Positions 52,556 to 62,225 are shown, counted from the stretch's first letter. The stretch is DNA of 64,000 nt from JBHYDC01 sp051861205 (GCA_051861205.1 JBHYDC010000008.1:1-64000); one strand, 5' to 3'. Notes: generated by a model not told the origin, from the letters alone. Program-made: numbers and translations.

Positions 52556-53320
52556 TCAGGTCGCGGGCAGAAGCACGCCGACGTTATGGTCGCCGAGGGC
52601 GGCGGCGATATCGGGCGGCGGCAAGGCGTCGGTGACGAGGGTGTCGAAGCCCTCGAAGCCGCAGATGGAGACGAGCGCCTGACGATCGAACTTGCTGTGG
52701 TCGGTGGCGATCAGGCGGTTTTCGCCGCGCAAGAGAACCTCGCGGGCAAGCTCGGCCTCGTGGAAATCATAGTCCATCAGACCGGTGGCGGCGCCGACGG
52801 CGGCCGCAGTGACGATGGAGTGGCGAACCCTGAAACGGCGCAGGAATTCGATTGCGGCCCAGCCGAAGGCCGCACCGTTGTCACCCCGGAGCTGGCCGCC
52901 GGCCATGAATACGGTGTTGCCGTTGACGGTGGAGAGCGTGCGCGCGATGTCGGACGAATTGGTGACGACGGTGAGGTCGCGCTTATCGAGGAGCGCGCGG
53001 GCGACGTAGCTGGTGGTGGTGCCGGTATCGAGCATCACGCTGTCGCCGTCGGCGACGAGCCCGGCGATGGTTTCGGCGATGGCCCGTTTGGCCGGTGCGT
53101 TTTCGCGCATCCGGCGCTCGAACGGCGCCTCACCGATGCGGTGGGGAAGCGTGACGGCGCCGTGCATTTTGATGACCGTACCCTCGACCGCTAGCGGCTG
53201 AACGTCGCGGCGAATCGATTCCAAACTCACGCCCAGACGAACGGCGAGATCAGCGATGCTGACCGTTCCTTCCTCTCGAACGATGCGGATGATGTCCGCA
53301 TGACGCTTGGAATGACGCAT
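52556..53320 (-). CDS. DeoR/GlpR-family transcriptional regulator
   Basis: A protein of 254 residues from the ATG at 53320, which has GGAGGT 9 bases upstream; an ATG at 53329 touches that site and is unlikely. The helix-turn-helix is VSIADLAVRLGVSLESIRRD (about 20-39). The DeoR sensor domain has DSVMLDTGTTTSYVARAL and ends LPPPDIAAALG. The family senses phosphorylated intermediates. It diverges from the kinase and dehydrogenase genes and probably controls them. Confidence 0.88.
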   Translation of the reverse strand: MRHSKRHADIIRIVREEGTVSIADLAVRLGVSLESIRRDVQPLAVEGTVIKMHGAVTLPHRIGEAPFERRMRENAPAKRAIAETIAGLVADGDSVMLDTGTTTSYVARALLDKRDLTVVTNSSDIARTLSTVNGNTVFMAGGQLRGDNGAAFGWAAIEFLRRFRVRHSIVTAAAVGAATGLMDYDFHEAELAREVLLRGENRLIATDHSKFDRQALVSICGFEGFDTLVTDALPPPDIAAALGDHNVGVLLPAT

Positions 53321-53354
53321 AATTGGCATACCTCCGGCTCAACAGGTCTATAGT

Positions 53355-53372
53355 ATTACCACGTATCGTAAT
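53355..53372. promoter_or_regulatory. Candidate DeoR operator
   Basis: ATTAC and GTAAT form an inverted repeat around 8 bases in the AT-rich 187-base gap between the DeoR gene and the divergent kinase. A related ATTACCACA lies about 60 bases farther right. Two such copies sharing ATTACCAC suggest a regulator site for both promoters. Seen in sequence; role inferred. Confidence 0.4.
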
Positions 53373-53507
53373 TTTAGCGACACCACGCGCAAATTTCCTT
53401 GCAGATGCAGCAAATCGCCAGAAATTACCACAAAATAGTGATTGTATTATTTGACAAAGACACTGATTCGGCCAAGAAATTGGGGTTCTCGCAGCTTGGG
53501 GTTGCCG

Positions 53508-54404
53508 ATGGCGGTCGAAAAAGCGATGAACCACCATGAAGACGTGATACGCGGGCTTCGGATCTGGTCGGGACCCGTTACGATCGAGCCGCTGAACGGC
53601 GGGCTCTCCAACGCCAATTACAAGGTTTCCGACGCCGCCCGCACGGTGATGGTGCGTGTGGGCGCGGATTTGCCGTTTCACCATGTGTTTCGAGAGCGCG
53701 AGGCGGCGGTTTCCCGCGCGGCGGAGGCGGCGGGGCTTTCGCCGCCTTTGATCCATGCCGAACCGGGCGTGATGGTGTTTGCCTTTCTGACCGCGCAGAC
53801 CTTTGGCGCGGCGGATGTGCGGGCTCGGGCCATGGACATTCTGCCGCTTCTGAAAACCTGCCACGAAAAGCTGGCCGAACATCTGACGGGGCCCGCGCCG
53901 CTGTTCTGGGTGTTTCATGTGATCCGCGACTATGTGGCGACGCTGCGCGCCAGCGGCGCGGCGGGCGGCGAAGACCTGAACCGGCTTTTAGAGATCACGC
54001 GGCGGCTTGAAGCGGCGCAGGTGCCGATGCCCATGGTGTTCGGTCACAACGATCTGTTGCCGGCCAATTTGATGGACGACGGCAACCGGCTTTGGCTGGT
54101 GGACTGGGAATATGGCGGGTTCGGCTCGCCGCTGTTCGACCTTGCCAATCTGGCGGGCAATGCCGGGTTCGACGAGGAAAGCGAATTGGCTTTGCTGGCC
54201 GGATACTTCGGCCGCGACGCCGACGCCGCACTGAAGCGGGCTTTCGAAGCGATGAAAGTTGCGTCGTTGCTCCGCGAAATGCTGTGGAGCCTCGTCTCCG
54301 GCCTGACCATGAACGCGCCGGGGGCCGATTATGCGGCTTACGCGGCGGAGAACCGAGCGCGCTTCGAGGCGGCGCTCGCAGCTTTTGAGGACGTGACGTC
54401 ATGA
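53508..54404 (+). CDS. Choline/ethanolamine-kinase-fold phosphotransferase
   Basis: A protein of 298 residues from the ATG at 53508; the frame is open from 53442 and an ATG at 53526 is possible. APH-like kinase motifs are MVFGHNDLLPANLMDD (catalytic loop, about 182-197) and LWLVDWEYGGFGSPLFDLA (metal-binding DWE). The N-terminal LNGGLSNANYKV is the nucleotide loop of choline kinases. Its stop overlaps the next start (ATGA). Coupling to a methylated-amine dehydrogenase suggests a choline- or amino-alcohol-related substrate. Confidence 0.85.
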   Translation: MAVEKAMNHHEDVIRGLRIWSGPVTIEPLNGGLSNANYKVSDAARTVMVRVGADLPFHHVFREREAAVSRAAEAAGLSPPLIHAEPGVMVFAFLTAQTFGAADVRARAMDILPLLKTCHEKLAEHLTGPAPLFWVFHVIRDYVATLRASGAAGGEDLNRLLEITRRLEAAQVPMPMVFGHNDLLPANLMDDGNRLWLVDWEYGGFGSPLFDLANLAGNAGFDEESELALLAGYFGRDADAALKRAFEAMKVASLLREMLWSLVSGLTMNAPGADYAAYAAENRARFEAALAAFEDVTS

Positions 54405-56845
54405 CCCCTGCCCTGCCCAGCCATGTGGACGTGCTTGTGATCGGCGGCGGGATCGTCGGCTGCTCGGTGGCCTATCATCTCGCGCGCGACCATAAGACCG
54501 ACGTCTTGTTGATCGAACAGGGCCGGCTGACCAACGGCTCGACATGGCATGCGGCGGGGCTGGTGGGGCAGCTTCGGACATCGGCTTCGATCACGCGGCT
54601 GCTGAAATACTCCGTGGAGCTTTATTCCAAGCTGGAGGCGGAGACCGGGCTTGCGACCGGGTGGAAGCAGAACGGCGGCTTGAGACTGGCCACCAACGAG
54701 GCGCGGTGGACGGAAATCAAGCGGCAGGCCACGACGGCCAAGAGTTTCGGGCTGGAAATGCACCTTCTGAACCCGGCCGAGGCGCAGGATCTTTGGCCGG
54801 CGATGGATATCGGCGACCTCGTGGGGGCGGCGTTCTTGCCGACGGATGGTCAGGCGAGCCCGTCGGACATCACGGCGTCGCTGGCGAAGGGCGCGCGGAT
54901 GCAGGGGGCGCGGATTGCCGAGGGTGTGGCGGTGACCGGGTTTGAGATTGCGAACGGGCGCGTGGTGGCGGCGATCACCGATCACGGGCGGATCGGGTGC
55001 GAGAAGGTCGTGCTGTGCGGGGGGATGTGGTCGAAGGCGGTGGGGCGGCTGGCGGGTGTGTCGGTGCCGTTGCAGCCGGTGCAGCACCAGTATGTGCTGA
55101 CGGAACCGATCGCGGGCGTGACCGGCACGCTGCCGACGCTGCGGGATCCCGATAGGTTGATCTATTTCAAGGAAGAGGTGGGTGGGCTTTCCTTCGGGGG
55201 CTATGAGCCGAACCCGATCGCGTGGGCTGATGAGGGCATTCCGCCCCATTTCGAGTTTTCGCTGCTGGATGAGAACTGGGACCATTTCGAGCAGCACATG
55301 ATCCAGGCGATCGAGCGGGTTCCGGCGCTGGAGACGGCCGGGATCAAGCAGATGATCAACGGGCCGGAGAGCTTCACGCCCGACGGGAACTTCATTTTGG
55401 GCGAGGCGCCGGAGGTGAAGGGCTTCTTCGTGGGCGCCGGGTTCAACGCCTTCGGCATCGCGGCCGGCGGGGGCGCGGGGTGGGCGCTGGCGAACTGGGT
55501 GGTGACGGGCGAACAGCCGATGGACCTGTGGGTGGTGGATATCCGCCGGTTCGCTGGCGTTCACAAGGACGATGCGTTCACGCGGGAGCGCACGCTGGAA
55601 GCCTATGGCAAGCATTATTCAATCGCTTGGCCGCATGACGAATATGCGAGCGCGCGGCCGGCGCTGGTGTCGCCGCTGTATGGACGATTGAAAGCGGCGG
55701 GGGCGGTGTTCGGCTCAAAGCTTGGTTGGGAGCGGCCGAACTGGTTCGCGCCGCCGGGTGTAGCGGCGGTGGATGTGCCGGCTCAAGGCCGGGCGAACTG
55801 GTTCGACGCGGTGGGGGACGAGCACCGGGCGTGCCGCGAGGCGGCGGTGGTGTTCGACCAGACGTCGTTCGCCAAGTTCGAGGTGCGCGGCAAGGACGCG
55901 GGCGCCCGGCTGGAGTGGATCGCGGCGAACCGGGTGGCGCGCGGGCCGGGGCGGCTGACCTATACGCAGATGCTGAATTCGCGCGGCGGGATCGAGTGCG
56001 ATCTGACGGTGGCTGAGGTTGCCGAGGATCACTTCTATGTCGTGACCGGTACGGGGTTCCGCACCCATGATGGGGCGTGGATCCGCGATCACCTGGGTGC
56101 GGGCGACGTGACGATCGAGGATGTGACGGAGGCCTGGGGCACGCTATCGCTGATGGGGCCGCGAGCGCGCGATGTGCTGGGCGCGGTGACGGCGGCGGAT
56201 GTGTCCGGCGCGGCCTTTCCGTTTGGGGCGGTGCGGGAGATTGCGATCGCCGGGCAGGCCGTGCGGGCGTTACGGGTGACCTATGTAGGCGAGCTTGGGT
56301 GGGAATTGCATGTTCCGATCCCAGGGCTGGCGGCGGTGTATGACGCGCTGATGGCGGCGGGTGCGGGGCATGGGATACGGCCGGCGGGGTACCGGGCGAT
56401 TGAAACGCTGCGGCTGGAGAAGATGTACCGGGCGTGGGGCGCGGACATCACGCCGAACGACAGCCCGTTCGAGGCGGGGCTGGGCTGGGCGGTGAAGATG
56501 AAGTCCGGCATCGATTTTATGGGGCGCGAAGCCTCAGTGCAGATTGCGGGGGCGCCGCTGGTGAAACGGCTCTGCGGGTTTGTGGTGCGGGATCCGGCGG
56601 CGGTGCTGGTGGGGCGCGAGACGATTTTGCGCGACGGCGAGCCGGTGGGATATCTGGCAAGCGGCGGCTGGGGGTTTACGGTGGGCGCCAACATCGGCAT
56701 GGGATATGTGCGGCGCGAGGGTGGCGTAGACGAGGCGTGGCTGAAGGCCGGGCGCTATGAACTGGTGGTGGCGAGCGAAACCTTCGGTGCCGACCTGACT
56801 CTGACGCCGCCGTATGATCCGGAAGGCGTCCGCGTGAAGGCTTGA
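54401..56845 (+). CDS. Dimethylglycine/sarcosine dehydrogenase-like flavoprotein with GcvT domain
   Basis: A protein of 814 residues in two parts. Residues 1-380 are an FAD-dependent DAO domain: VLVIGGGIVGCSVAYHLA and STWHAAGLVGQLR, where the His is the expected covalent FAD site. Residues about 420-810 are a folate-binding GcvT/aminomethyltransferase domain: FDQTSFAKFEV, LTYTQMLNSRGG, SLMGPRARDVL and YRAIETLRLEKMYRAWG. Such enzymes demethylate dimethylglycine or sarcosine and pass the one-carbon unit to tetrahydrofolate. The exact N-methyl substrate cannot be read. Confidence 0.88.
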   Translation: MTPALPSHVDVLVIGGGIVGCSVAYHLARDHKTDVLLIEQGRLTNGSTWHAAGLVGQLRTSASITRLLKYSVELYSKLEAETGLATGWKQNGGLRLATNEARWTEIKRQATTAKSFGLEMHLLNPAEAQDLWPAMDIGDLVGAAFLPTDGQASPSDITASLAKGARMQGARIAEGVAVTGFEIANGRVVAAITDHGRIGCEKVVLCGGMWSKAVGRLAGVSVPLQPVQHQYVLTEPIAGVTGTLPTLRDPDRLIYFKEEVGGLSFGGYEPNPIAWADEGIPPHFEFSLLDENWDHFEQHMIQAIERVPALETAGIKQMINGPESFTPDGNFILGEAPEVKGFFVGAGFNAFGIAAGGGAGWALANWVVTGEQPMDLWVVDIRRFAGVHKDDAFTRERTLEAYGKHYSIAWPHDEYASARPALVSPLYGRLKAAGAVFGSKLGWERPNWFAPPGVAAVDVPAQGRANWFDAVGDEHRACREAAVVFDQTSFAKFEVRGKDAGARLEWIAANRVARGPGRLTYTQMLNSRGGIECDLTVAEVAEDHFYVVTGTGFRTHDGAWIRDHLGAGDVTIEDVTEAWGTLSLMGPRARDVLGAVTAADVSGAAFPFGAVREIAIAGQAVRALRVTYVGELGWELHVPIPGLAAVYDALMAAGAGHGIRPAGYRAIETLRLEKMYRAWGADITPNDSPFEAGLGWAVKMKSGIDFMGREASVQIAGAPLVKRLCGFVVRDPAAVLVGRETILRDGEPVGYLASGGWGFTVGANIGMGYVRREGGVDEAWLKAGRYELVVASETFGADLTLTPPYDPEGVRVKA

Positions 56846-57107
56846 TGTGGCGGGTTAACGGCGCGCAATATGTTTCTGATTTTCGGCCTCTGTTTGAAAC
56901 AAGCGAAGACTTCGGCGTCAGATTTGCATTTCAGTTAAGGCATGTCTGTCAGGCGCTTACGGCCGGCAGCGCTAAAGCCTTGGCCGCGCATTTCTTTTCT
57001 CCGTTAAAGGCCGTTTGCGCGGTGACTAGGAACTCGCGCTTCTCCGGACGGTTGACACTGTGGACCGCAAAAGTGACGCGGCACCGCACACCGGAAGGAA
57101 TACTCAG

Positions 57108-57521
57108 ATGGCCGAAGACAAGAACCAGCAGCAGGGCGACAAAGACGACCTGAAGAGCCGCGAGTATCGCGACGAGAATGGCGAAATCCGTCATCACACC
57201 CGTGCCTATATGGAGCAGCACGCCGGCGATAGCGGCAAGCAGCAGGGCGGCGGCGAAGACAGCCGGTCGGGCGGGAAATCCGACCGCCAGCAGACGCAAG
57301 GCAGCGCCGGTGGCGCCGGCAAGCAGCAGGGCGGCGAGGGACAGCGCTCGGGCGGCTCGGGCGGCAAGGAAGAGGGCGGCAAATCCGGCAGCAAGCAGCA
57401 AGACCAGGGTGGCGGATCCGGCCGGCAGCAAGGCGGCCAACAGGGCCAGCAAGGCGGCGGCAAGTCCGGATCAGGCTCCGGCGCCAAACATCAGGGCGAT
57501 GGAAAGTCGCGCGACCGGTGA
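57108..57521 (+). CDS. Gly/Gln/Ser/Lys-rich disordered protein
   Basis: A protein of 137 residues from the ATG at 57108, which has GGAAGGAA 7 bases upstream. The first 45 residues are charged (REYRDENGEIRHHTRAYMEQ); the rest is a low-complexity stretch of repeated KQQGG, GGKSG and GSGG units without hydrophobic core. It is predicted to be unfolded and very soluble. It recalls KGG-repeat stress or desiccation proteins, but the repeats are not the exact KGG motif, so no function is assigned. A strong terminator follows, so it is its own transcript. Confidence 0.7.
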   Translation: MAEDKNQQQGDKDDLKSREYRDENGEIRHHTRAYMEQHAGDSGKQQGGGEDSRSGGKSDRQQTQGSAGGAGKQQGGEGQRSGGSGGKEEGGKSGSKQQDQGGGSGRQQGGQQGQQGGGKSGSGSGAKHQGDGKSRDR

Positions 57522-57544
57522 GCCGCGGCGTGATGCATGATCGA

Positions 57545-57573
57545 AGGGCGGGGCTTAAGGCTCCGCCCTTTTT
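57545..57573 (+). terminator. Intrinsic terminator
   Basis: AGGGCGGGGC and GCTCCGCCCT pair with one wobble around a short loop and are followed by TTTTT, 24 bases after the stop of the disordered-protein gene. This is the clearest rho-independent terminator in the window. Confidence 0.88.
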
Positions 57574-57586
57574 CATGGGCGGATCG

Positions 57587-58603
57587 TCAGGCGCCGGGCG
57601 TGGGCGCATCGGCGCGCAGGAGGCCTTCGGTCTTGAGGTCGGACCAGAGGGCGGCCGGGACCGTTTCGGAGAGCAAGGACAGGTTCGCGGCGAGTTCCTC
57701 GATGCGGACCATGCCGGGGATGACGCAGGCGACGGCCGGGTGCGTGAGCGGGAAGGCGAGCGCGGCGGCCGGCAGGCGCACGCCATGGACGCGGCAGACG
57801 GCTTCGATGCGGGCGGCTTTGGCGAGGATTTCGGGCGGTGCGGGGGCGTAGTTGTAGCGCGCGCCTTCGATGGGGCCGGTGGCGAGAATGCCGGAGTTGA
57901 ACGCGCCGCCGACGATGATGGAGGCGCCTTCCCTCTGGCAGCGGGGCAGGAAACTCGTCAGCGATTCCTGTTCGAGAAGGGTGTAGCGGCCCGCAAGCAG
58001 GAAACAATCCCAGGCCATATGGTCCATGGCCTCTTCGCAGACCTGCCACTCGTTGACGCCAAGGCCGATGGCGCGCACGGCGCCGGAGGCGCGCAGCTCG
58101 CTCATGGCGCGGGCGCCGCCGTCCATCGCGATCTTGAAGAGTTCGGGATGGCGCTCGCCGTGGGTGAGACGGCCGATATCATGCATCAAGAGCACATCGA
58201 TCCGGTCGAGGCCGAGGCGCTGGAGCGAGTGCTCGAAGGAGCGCATCACGCCGTCGTAGGAATAGTCGTAGACCGGCTCGAAGGGCATGGGGGAGAGGTA
58301 TTCCACCCGGTCCTTATGGTCGCCGGGGTTGGGCTTCAGCAGCCGCCCGACCTTGGTGCAAAGCACGTATTCGTCGCGCGGACGCTGGCGGAGCGCATCG
58401 CCGAAGCGGCGTTCGGAGAGGCCGAAGCCGTAGAAGGGCGCGGTGTCGAAGAAGCGGAAGCCGGCATCCCAGACGCCGGAAAGCAGCGCCTGGGCTTCCG
58501 CTTCTGGAATGGCACGGAACATGTTGCCGAGCGGAGCACCGCCGAACCCGTAAGCCGTGACATCGAGACCCGTGCGGCCGAGGGGGCGGCGGGGAAAGTT
58601 CAT
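57587..58603 (-). CDS. Aldo/keto reductase, D-threo-aldose dehydrogenase-like
   Basis: A protein of 338 residues from the ATG at 58603 with GGGAGGA upstream; the frame extends to 58828 without support. AKR features are FFDTAPFYGFGLSERRFG (about 49-66), CTKVGRLL and VLLMHDIGRLTHG. It resembles the aldose dehydrogenase-like gene at 40540 but is shorter and stands alone. Probably oxidises a sugar or reduces a carbonyl with NAD(P). Confidence 0.85.
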   Translation of the reverse strand: MNFPRRPLGRTGLDVTAYGFGGAPLGNMFRAIPEAEAQALLSGVWDAGFRFFDTAPFYGFGLSERRFGDALRQRPRDEYVLCTKVGRLLKPNPGDHKDRVEYLSPMPFEPVYDYSYDGVMRSFEHSLQRLGLDRIDVLLMHDIGRLTHGERHPELFKIAMDGGARAMSELRASGAVRAIGLGVNEWQVCEEAMDHMAWDCFLLAGRYTLLEQESLTSFLPRCQREGASIIVGGAFNSGILATGPIEGARYNYAPAPPEILAKAARIEAVCRVHGVRLPAAALAFPLTHPAVACVIPGMVRIEELAANLSLLSETVPAALWSDLKTEGLLRADAPTPGA

Positions 58604-58824
58604 GGCGTGTCCTCCCAGAAATGCATTCTCGTTTTGGCGGACCTTAAGGGGGGCGAACGAGGGACTCAAGCGCCCTCGGCCGGGGATCCAAAAACGGTAT
58701 TGCCCGCAGGCGCGGGGCGGCCTGCGGAACTGACGACAACCCTTTTCAGGTGCGATCGGAAACGATGACAGGTGGTGGATTAGCCTCCCCTGCCCGTTAC
58801 CCCTTGAGCAATAACCTTTTGGCT

Positions 58825-59688
58825 TCAACGGACGGGCTTGAGGGAGACGCCGGGGGGCGGGGGGCTGTCGCCCGGAACGAAGAAGTCTGGGGCGAGGGGT
58901 TTGGTGGGGTCGGCGCGGTAGCGATCAAAGTCGGTCATGCCGTTTTCGGCAAGGAAGGTGTCGTCGATCAGGAAATTGCCGGTGAAGGCGCGGGCGGGTT
59001 TGGTGAGGATGAGGTGGGCGGCGTCGGCGAGGATATCCGGCGTGCGGCTCATGGCCATCAGCTCTTCGCCGACGACATATTGGATGGCGCTGGTGGCGAT
59101 GGTCGTGCGGGGCCACAGGGCGTTTACGGCGATGCCGTCTGCGCGCAGTTCGCCGGCAAGGCCGAGCGCGACCATGCTCATGCCCATCTTGGCCATGGTG
59201 TAGGCAAGGTGCGGCGCGAACCACTTTTCCTTCATGTCGAGTGGGGGCGAGAGCATGAGGATGTGGGGGTTTTCGGCCTTCTTGAGATAGGGCAGCGCGG
59301 ATTTGGAGACGAGGAAGGTGCCGCGCACGTTGACGCCTTGCATCAGGTCGAACCGCTTCATGGCGGTGTCGGGCGTGGTGGTGAGCTGGATGGCGGAGGC
59401 GTTGTTCACCACGATGTCGATGCCGCCGAAATGGGAAGCGGCGGTTTCCATGGCGCGGAGAACGGTGTCTTCCTCGCGGATATCGACGGGGATCGGGAGC
59501 GCGTGGCCGCCGGCGGCTTCGATCGCCTCGGCGGCGGTGTGGATGGTGCCGGGGAGTTTGGCGTGCGGCTGAGTGGTTTTGGCGGCGACGACGATGTTGG
59601 CGCCGTCGCGGGCGGCGCGGAGCGCGATGGCAAGGCCGATGCCGCGCGAGGCGCCGGTGATGAAGAGCGTTTTACCCCTAAGGGACAT
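58825..59688 (-). CDS. Short-chain dehydrogenase, HSDL2-like
   Basis: A protein of 287 residues. NAD-binding GASRGIG (about 11-17), NNAS at about 93 and the catalytic Tyr/Lys in YTMAK (about 168-172) are present. The AAKTTQPHAKLPGTIHTAA segment is characteristic of the HSDL2 group, linked to fatty-acid metabolism. It is last in a three-gene operon with an enoyl-CoA hydratase and an acyl-CoA dehydrogenase. Confidence 0.88.
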   Translation of the reverse strand: MSLRGKTLFITGASRGIGLAIALRAARDGANIVVAAKTTQPHAKLPGTIHTAAEAIEAAGGHALPIPVDIREEDTVLRAMETAASHFGGIDIVVNNASAIQLTTTPDTAMKRFDLMQGVNVRGTFLVSKSALPYLKKAENPHILMLSPPLDMKEKWFAPHLAYTMAKMGMSMVALGLAGELRADGIAVNALWPRTTIATSAIQYVVGEELMAMSRTPDILADAAHLILTKPARAFTGNFLIDDTFLAENGMTDFDRYRADPTKPLAPDFFVPGDSPPPPGVSLKPVR

Positions 59689-59703
59689 CGGCAGGCTCCG
59701 AGT

Positions 59704-60453
59704 TTAGCTGCTGCGAGCCAAGAGGGATTGGAACGCGGCCTGGGCTTCCGACGAGCGGAGGCGCTCGCCGAACAGGACCGCCTCCTCGTCGATGCGGGCG
59801 AGAATTTCGGCGGGGTCGCCCTTCAAAAGGCGCTTGCCGATGGCGACGGCGCGCCGGGGTTTGGCGGCAAGGGCCTGCGCGGCGGCGAAGCCTTCGGCTT
59901 CGATGGCATCCGGCGGGGTCACGCGGTTCACGAAGCCGGCCTCTCGGGCGCGGTGGGCATGGAACGTGGCGCCGCCGACGAGAAGCTCGAAGGCGTGGTG
60001 ATGGCCCATGAGGCGGGGCGCGATGAGCGAAGACGCCGCCTCCGGCACAAGGCCGAGGTCGGCGAAGGGGGCGCGGAAGGTGGCGCGCTCGGAGGCCAAA
60101 ACCATGTCGCAGTGAAAGAGAAGCGTGGTGCCGATGCCAACGGCGAGGCCATCGACGGCGGCGACGAGGGGAAGCTCGGCCGTGGCGATGGTGCGCAGGA
60201 ACTCGATGACGGGCGCGCCGAGGGTGCCGGTTTTGGCGGCGGTGACGAATTCGGAGAGGTCGTTCCCGGCCGTGAAGGCGCCGGGCGAGCCGGCGAACAG
60301 GATGGCGCCCACCGACAGGTCGGCGGCAGCGCTTCGGATGGCGGCCGTCATGGCGGAATACATCGGGCCGGTGATGGCGTTCTTTTTCTCCGGGCGATTG
60401 AAGCGGATGGTGCGCACGCCGCCAGTGGTTTCGATGCGGATGAAATCGGTCAT
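59704..60453 (-). CDS. Enoyl-CoA hydratase/isomerase family protein
   Basis: A protein of 249 residues from the ATG at 60453. Crotonase motifs include FNRPEKKNAITGPMYSAM, the oxyanion-hole loop AGSPGAFTAGNDLSEF (about 55-70) and LVAAVDGLAVGIGTTLLFHC. The usual catalytic Glu of hydratases is in FADLGLVPEAASS. It starts 11 bases after the dehydrogenase stop. Acts on an unsaturated acyl-CoA made by that enzyme. Confidence 0.88.
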   Translation of the reverse strand: MTDFIRIETTGGVRTIRFNRPEKKNAITGPMYSAMTAAIRSAAADLSVGAILFAGSPGAFTAGNDLSEFVTAAKTGTLGAPVIEFLRTIATAELPLVAAVDGLAVGIGTTLLFHCDMVLASERATFRAPFADLGLVPEAASSLIAPRLMGHHHAFELLVGGATFHAHRAREAGFVNRVTPPDAIEAEGFAAAQALAAKPRRAVAIGKRLLKGDPAEILARIDEEAVLFGERLRSSEAQAAFQSLLARSS

Positions 60454-60464
60454 GGCAGGTCCGG

Positions 60465-62225
60465 TCAGGCGGTGAGGATGGCGGAGGTGGCGGCGTCGAG
60501 GACGGAGGCGCCGGCGGTGGCGGCGAGGCGGAGCGCGGCGGTTTCGGGCAGGTGGACGGCGGCGTAGTGGCGCGCGACGAGGGCGCGGCGGGTGGCGGCG
60601 GTGGTGGTGGTGCCTGCGGCGCGGTCGGCTTCGACGGCCATCAGGTGGTAGGCACCACCGGCGGCGAGCGCGAACAGGCGCAGATAGGCCATTGCGCCGG
60701 CCAGCGCGTCGGCTTGGCGGTTTTCGGCAAGCGCCCGTTGGAGCCAAGCGGTGGCGGCGGCGAGATCGTCGAGGGCGGCGGTGGCGGGCGCCACATCGGG
60801 AGCGGAGGCGATGGCGGCGCGGAGTTCGGCGAGGTAGGCAGCGACGGTAGCGCCGCCTTGGAGCGTGAGCTTGCGGGTGACGAGGTCGATGGCCTGGATG
60901 CCGTTGGTGCCCTCGTAGATCGGGAAAATCCGGGCGTCGCGCAGGTGCTGAGCCGCGCCGGTTTCCTCGATATAGCCCATGCCGCCGTGAACCTGGATGC
61001 CGAGGGAGGCAACATCGACGCCGGTGTCGGTGGAAAACGCCTTGGCGACGGGGGTGAGAAGGGCGGCGCGGTCCGCGAAGGCGGCGCGGGTGGCCTCTGG
61101 GCCGTGGCGCGAGAGGTCGATGGCGTGGGCAAGCGCGAAGCAGACGGCGCGCGAGACATCCGTGAGCGCGCGCATGGTGAGGAGCATGCGCTTGACGTCT
61201 GGGTGGTGGATGATGGGGCTCATGTCGGGGCCGGTGTGGCCGGGCGCCCTGCCCTGCTTGCGTTCGAGCGCGAAGTTCAGCGCGCGCTGGGTGGCGCGTT
61301 CGGCGACGCCGACGCCCTGAACGCCGACGGCAAGGCGCGCGTTGTTCATCATCGTGAACATGGCGGCAAGGCCCCGGTGTGGCGCGCCGACCAGCCAGCC
61401 GACCGCCCCCTCCCCCTCGCCGAACTGCATTTCGCAGGTGGGGGAGGCGTGGAGGCCGAGCTTGTGTTCGAGGCGGGCGGCGCGCAGATCGTTGCGGTGG
61501 CCGGGGTTGCCGGCGGCGTCGGGGATGAATTTCGGGACGAGGAAGAGCGAGATGCCGCGCGATCCGGCGGGTGCGTCGGGCAGGCGGGCAAGGACGAGGT
61601 GGATGATGTTTTCGGCAAGATCGTGCTCGCCGTAGGTGATGTAGATCTTCGAGCCGAAGATACGGAAGCTGCCGTCATCAGCCGGTTCGGCGCGGGTGCG
61701 GAGCGCGCCGAGATCTGAGCCGGCTTGCGGCTCGGTGAGGTTCATGGTGCCGGTCCAGGTGCCGGCGATGAGCTTGGGGAGATAGAGCCGCTTCTGCTCG
61801 TCCGAGCCATGGGCTTCGAGCGCCTCAATGGCGCCGGCGGTGAGAAGCGGGCCGATGGCGAAGGCGGGGTTGGCGGCGTTCCAGATTTCCTGCGTGGCGG
61901 TCTGGAGGAGGAGTGGCAGGCCCTGGCCGTCGTATGCGGGCGAAGCGGCAAGCGACGTCCAGCCGCCATTCACCCAGCGGGCGAAGACGTCGTGCCAGCC
62001 GGGCGGCAGGATGACGGCGCCGTTTTCGAGGCGCGCGCCGTGGACGTCGCCGGGCTGGTTAAGGGGGGCGATTTCGTCGGCGGCAAAGCGCCCGGCCTCC
62101 AGGAGGATAGCGTCGATGAGGTCGCTTGTGAGGTCCGGGAAGACGCCGGCGGCGATATCGGCTTCGACCGATGTGACGGCGCGCAGCCAGAAGGCGATGT
62201 CGGCGACGGGGGCGGTGAAGGTCAT
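60465..62225 (-). CDS. Acyl-CoA dehydrogenase, DmdC-like long form
   Basis: A protein of 586 residues from the ATG at 62225, with GGAGGAGAT upstream. The FAD- and substrate-binding block is GTWTGTMNLTEPQAGSDLGA (about 151-170), followed by FRIFGSKIYITYGEHDL. The catalytic Glu is likely in IYEGTNGIQAIDL (about 433). The length and extra C-terminal domain match the DmdC/FadE5-like group, which includes methylmercaptopropionyl-CoA dehydrogenases. It heads the acyl-CoA operon, divergent from Sua5. Confidence 0.88.
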   Translation of the reverse strand: MTFTAPVADIAFWLRAVTSVEADIAAGVFPDLTSDLIDAILLEAGRFAADEIAPLNQPGDVHGARLENGAVILPPGWHDVFARWVNGGWTSLAASPAYDGQGLPLLLQTATQEIWNAANPAFAIGPLLTAGAIEALEAHGSDEQKRLYLPKLIAGTWTGTMNLTEPQAGSDLGALRTRAEPADDGSFRIFGSKIYITYGEHDLAENIIHLVLARLPDAPAGSRGISLFLVPKFIPDAAGNPGHRNDLRAARLEHKLGLHASPTCEMQFGEGEGAVGWLVGAPHRGLAAMFTMMNNARLAVGVQGVGVAERATQRALNFALERKQGRAPGHTGPDMSPIIHHPDVKRMLLTMRALTDVSRAVCFALAHAIDLSRHGPEATRAAFADRAALLTPVAKAFSTDTGVDVASLGIQVHGGMGYIEETGAAQHLRDARIFPIYEGTNGIQAIDLVTRKLTLQGGATVAAYLAELRAAIASAPDVAPATAALDDLAAATAWLQRALAENRQADALAGAMAYLRLFALAAGGAYHLMAVEADRAAGTTTTAATRRALVARHYAAVHLPETAALRLAATAGASVLDAATSAILTA

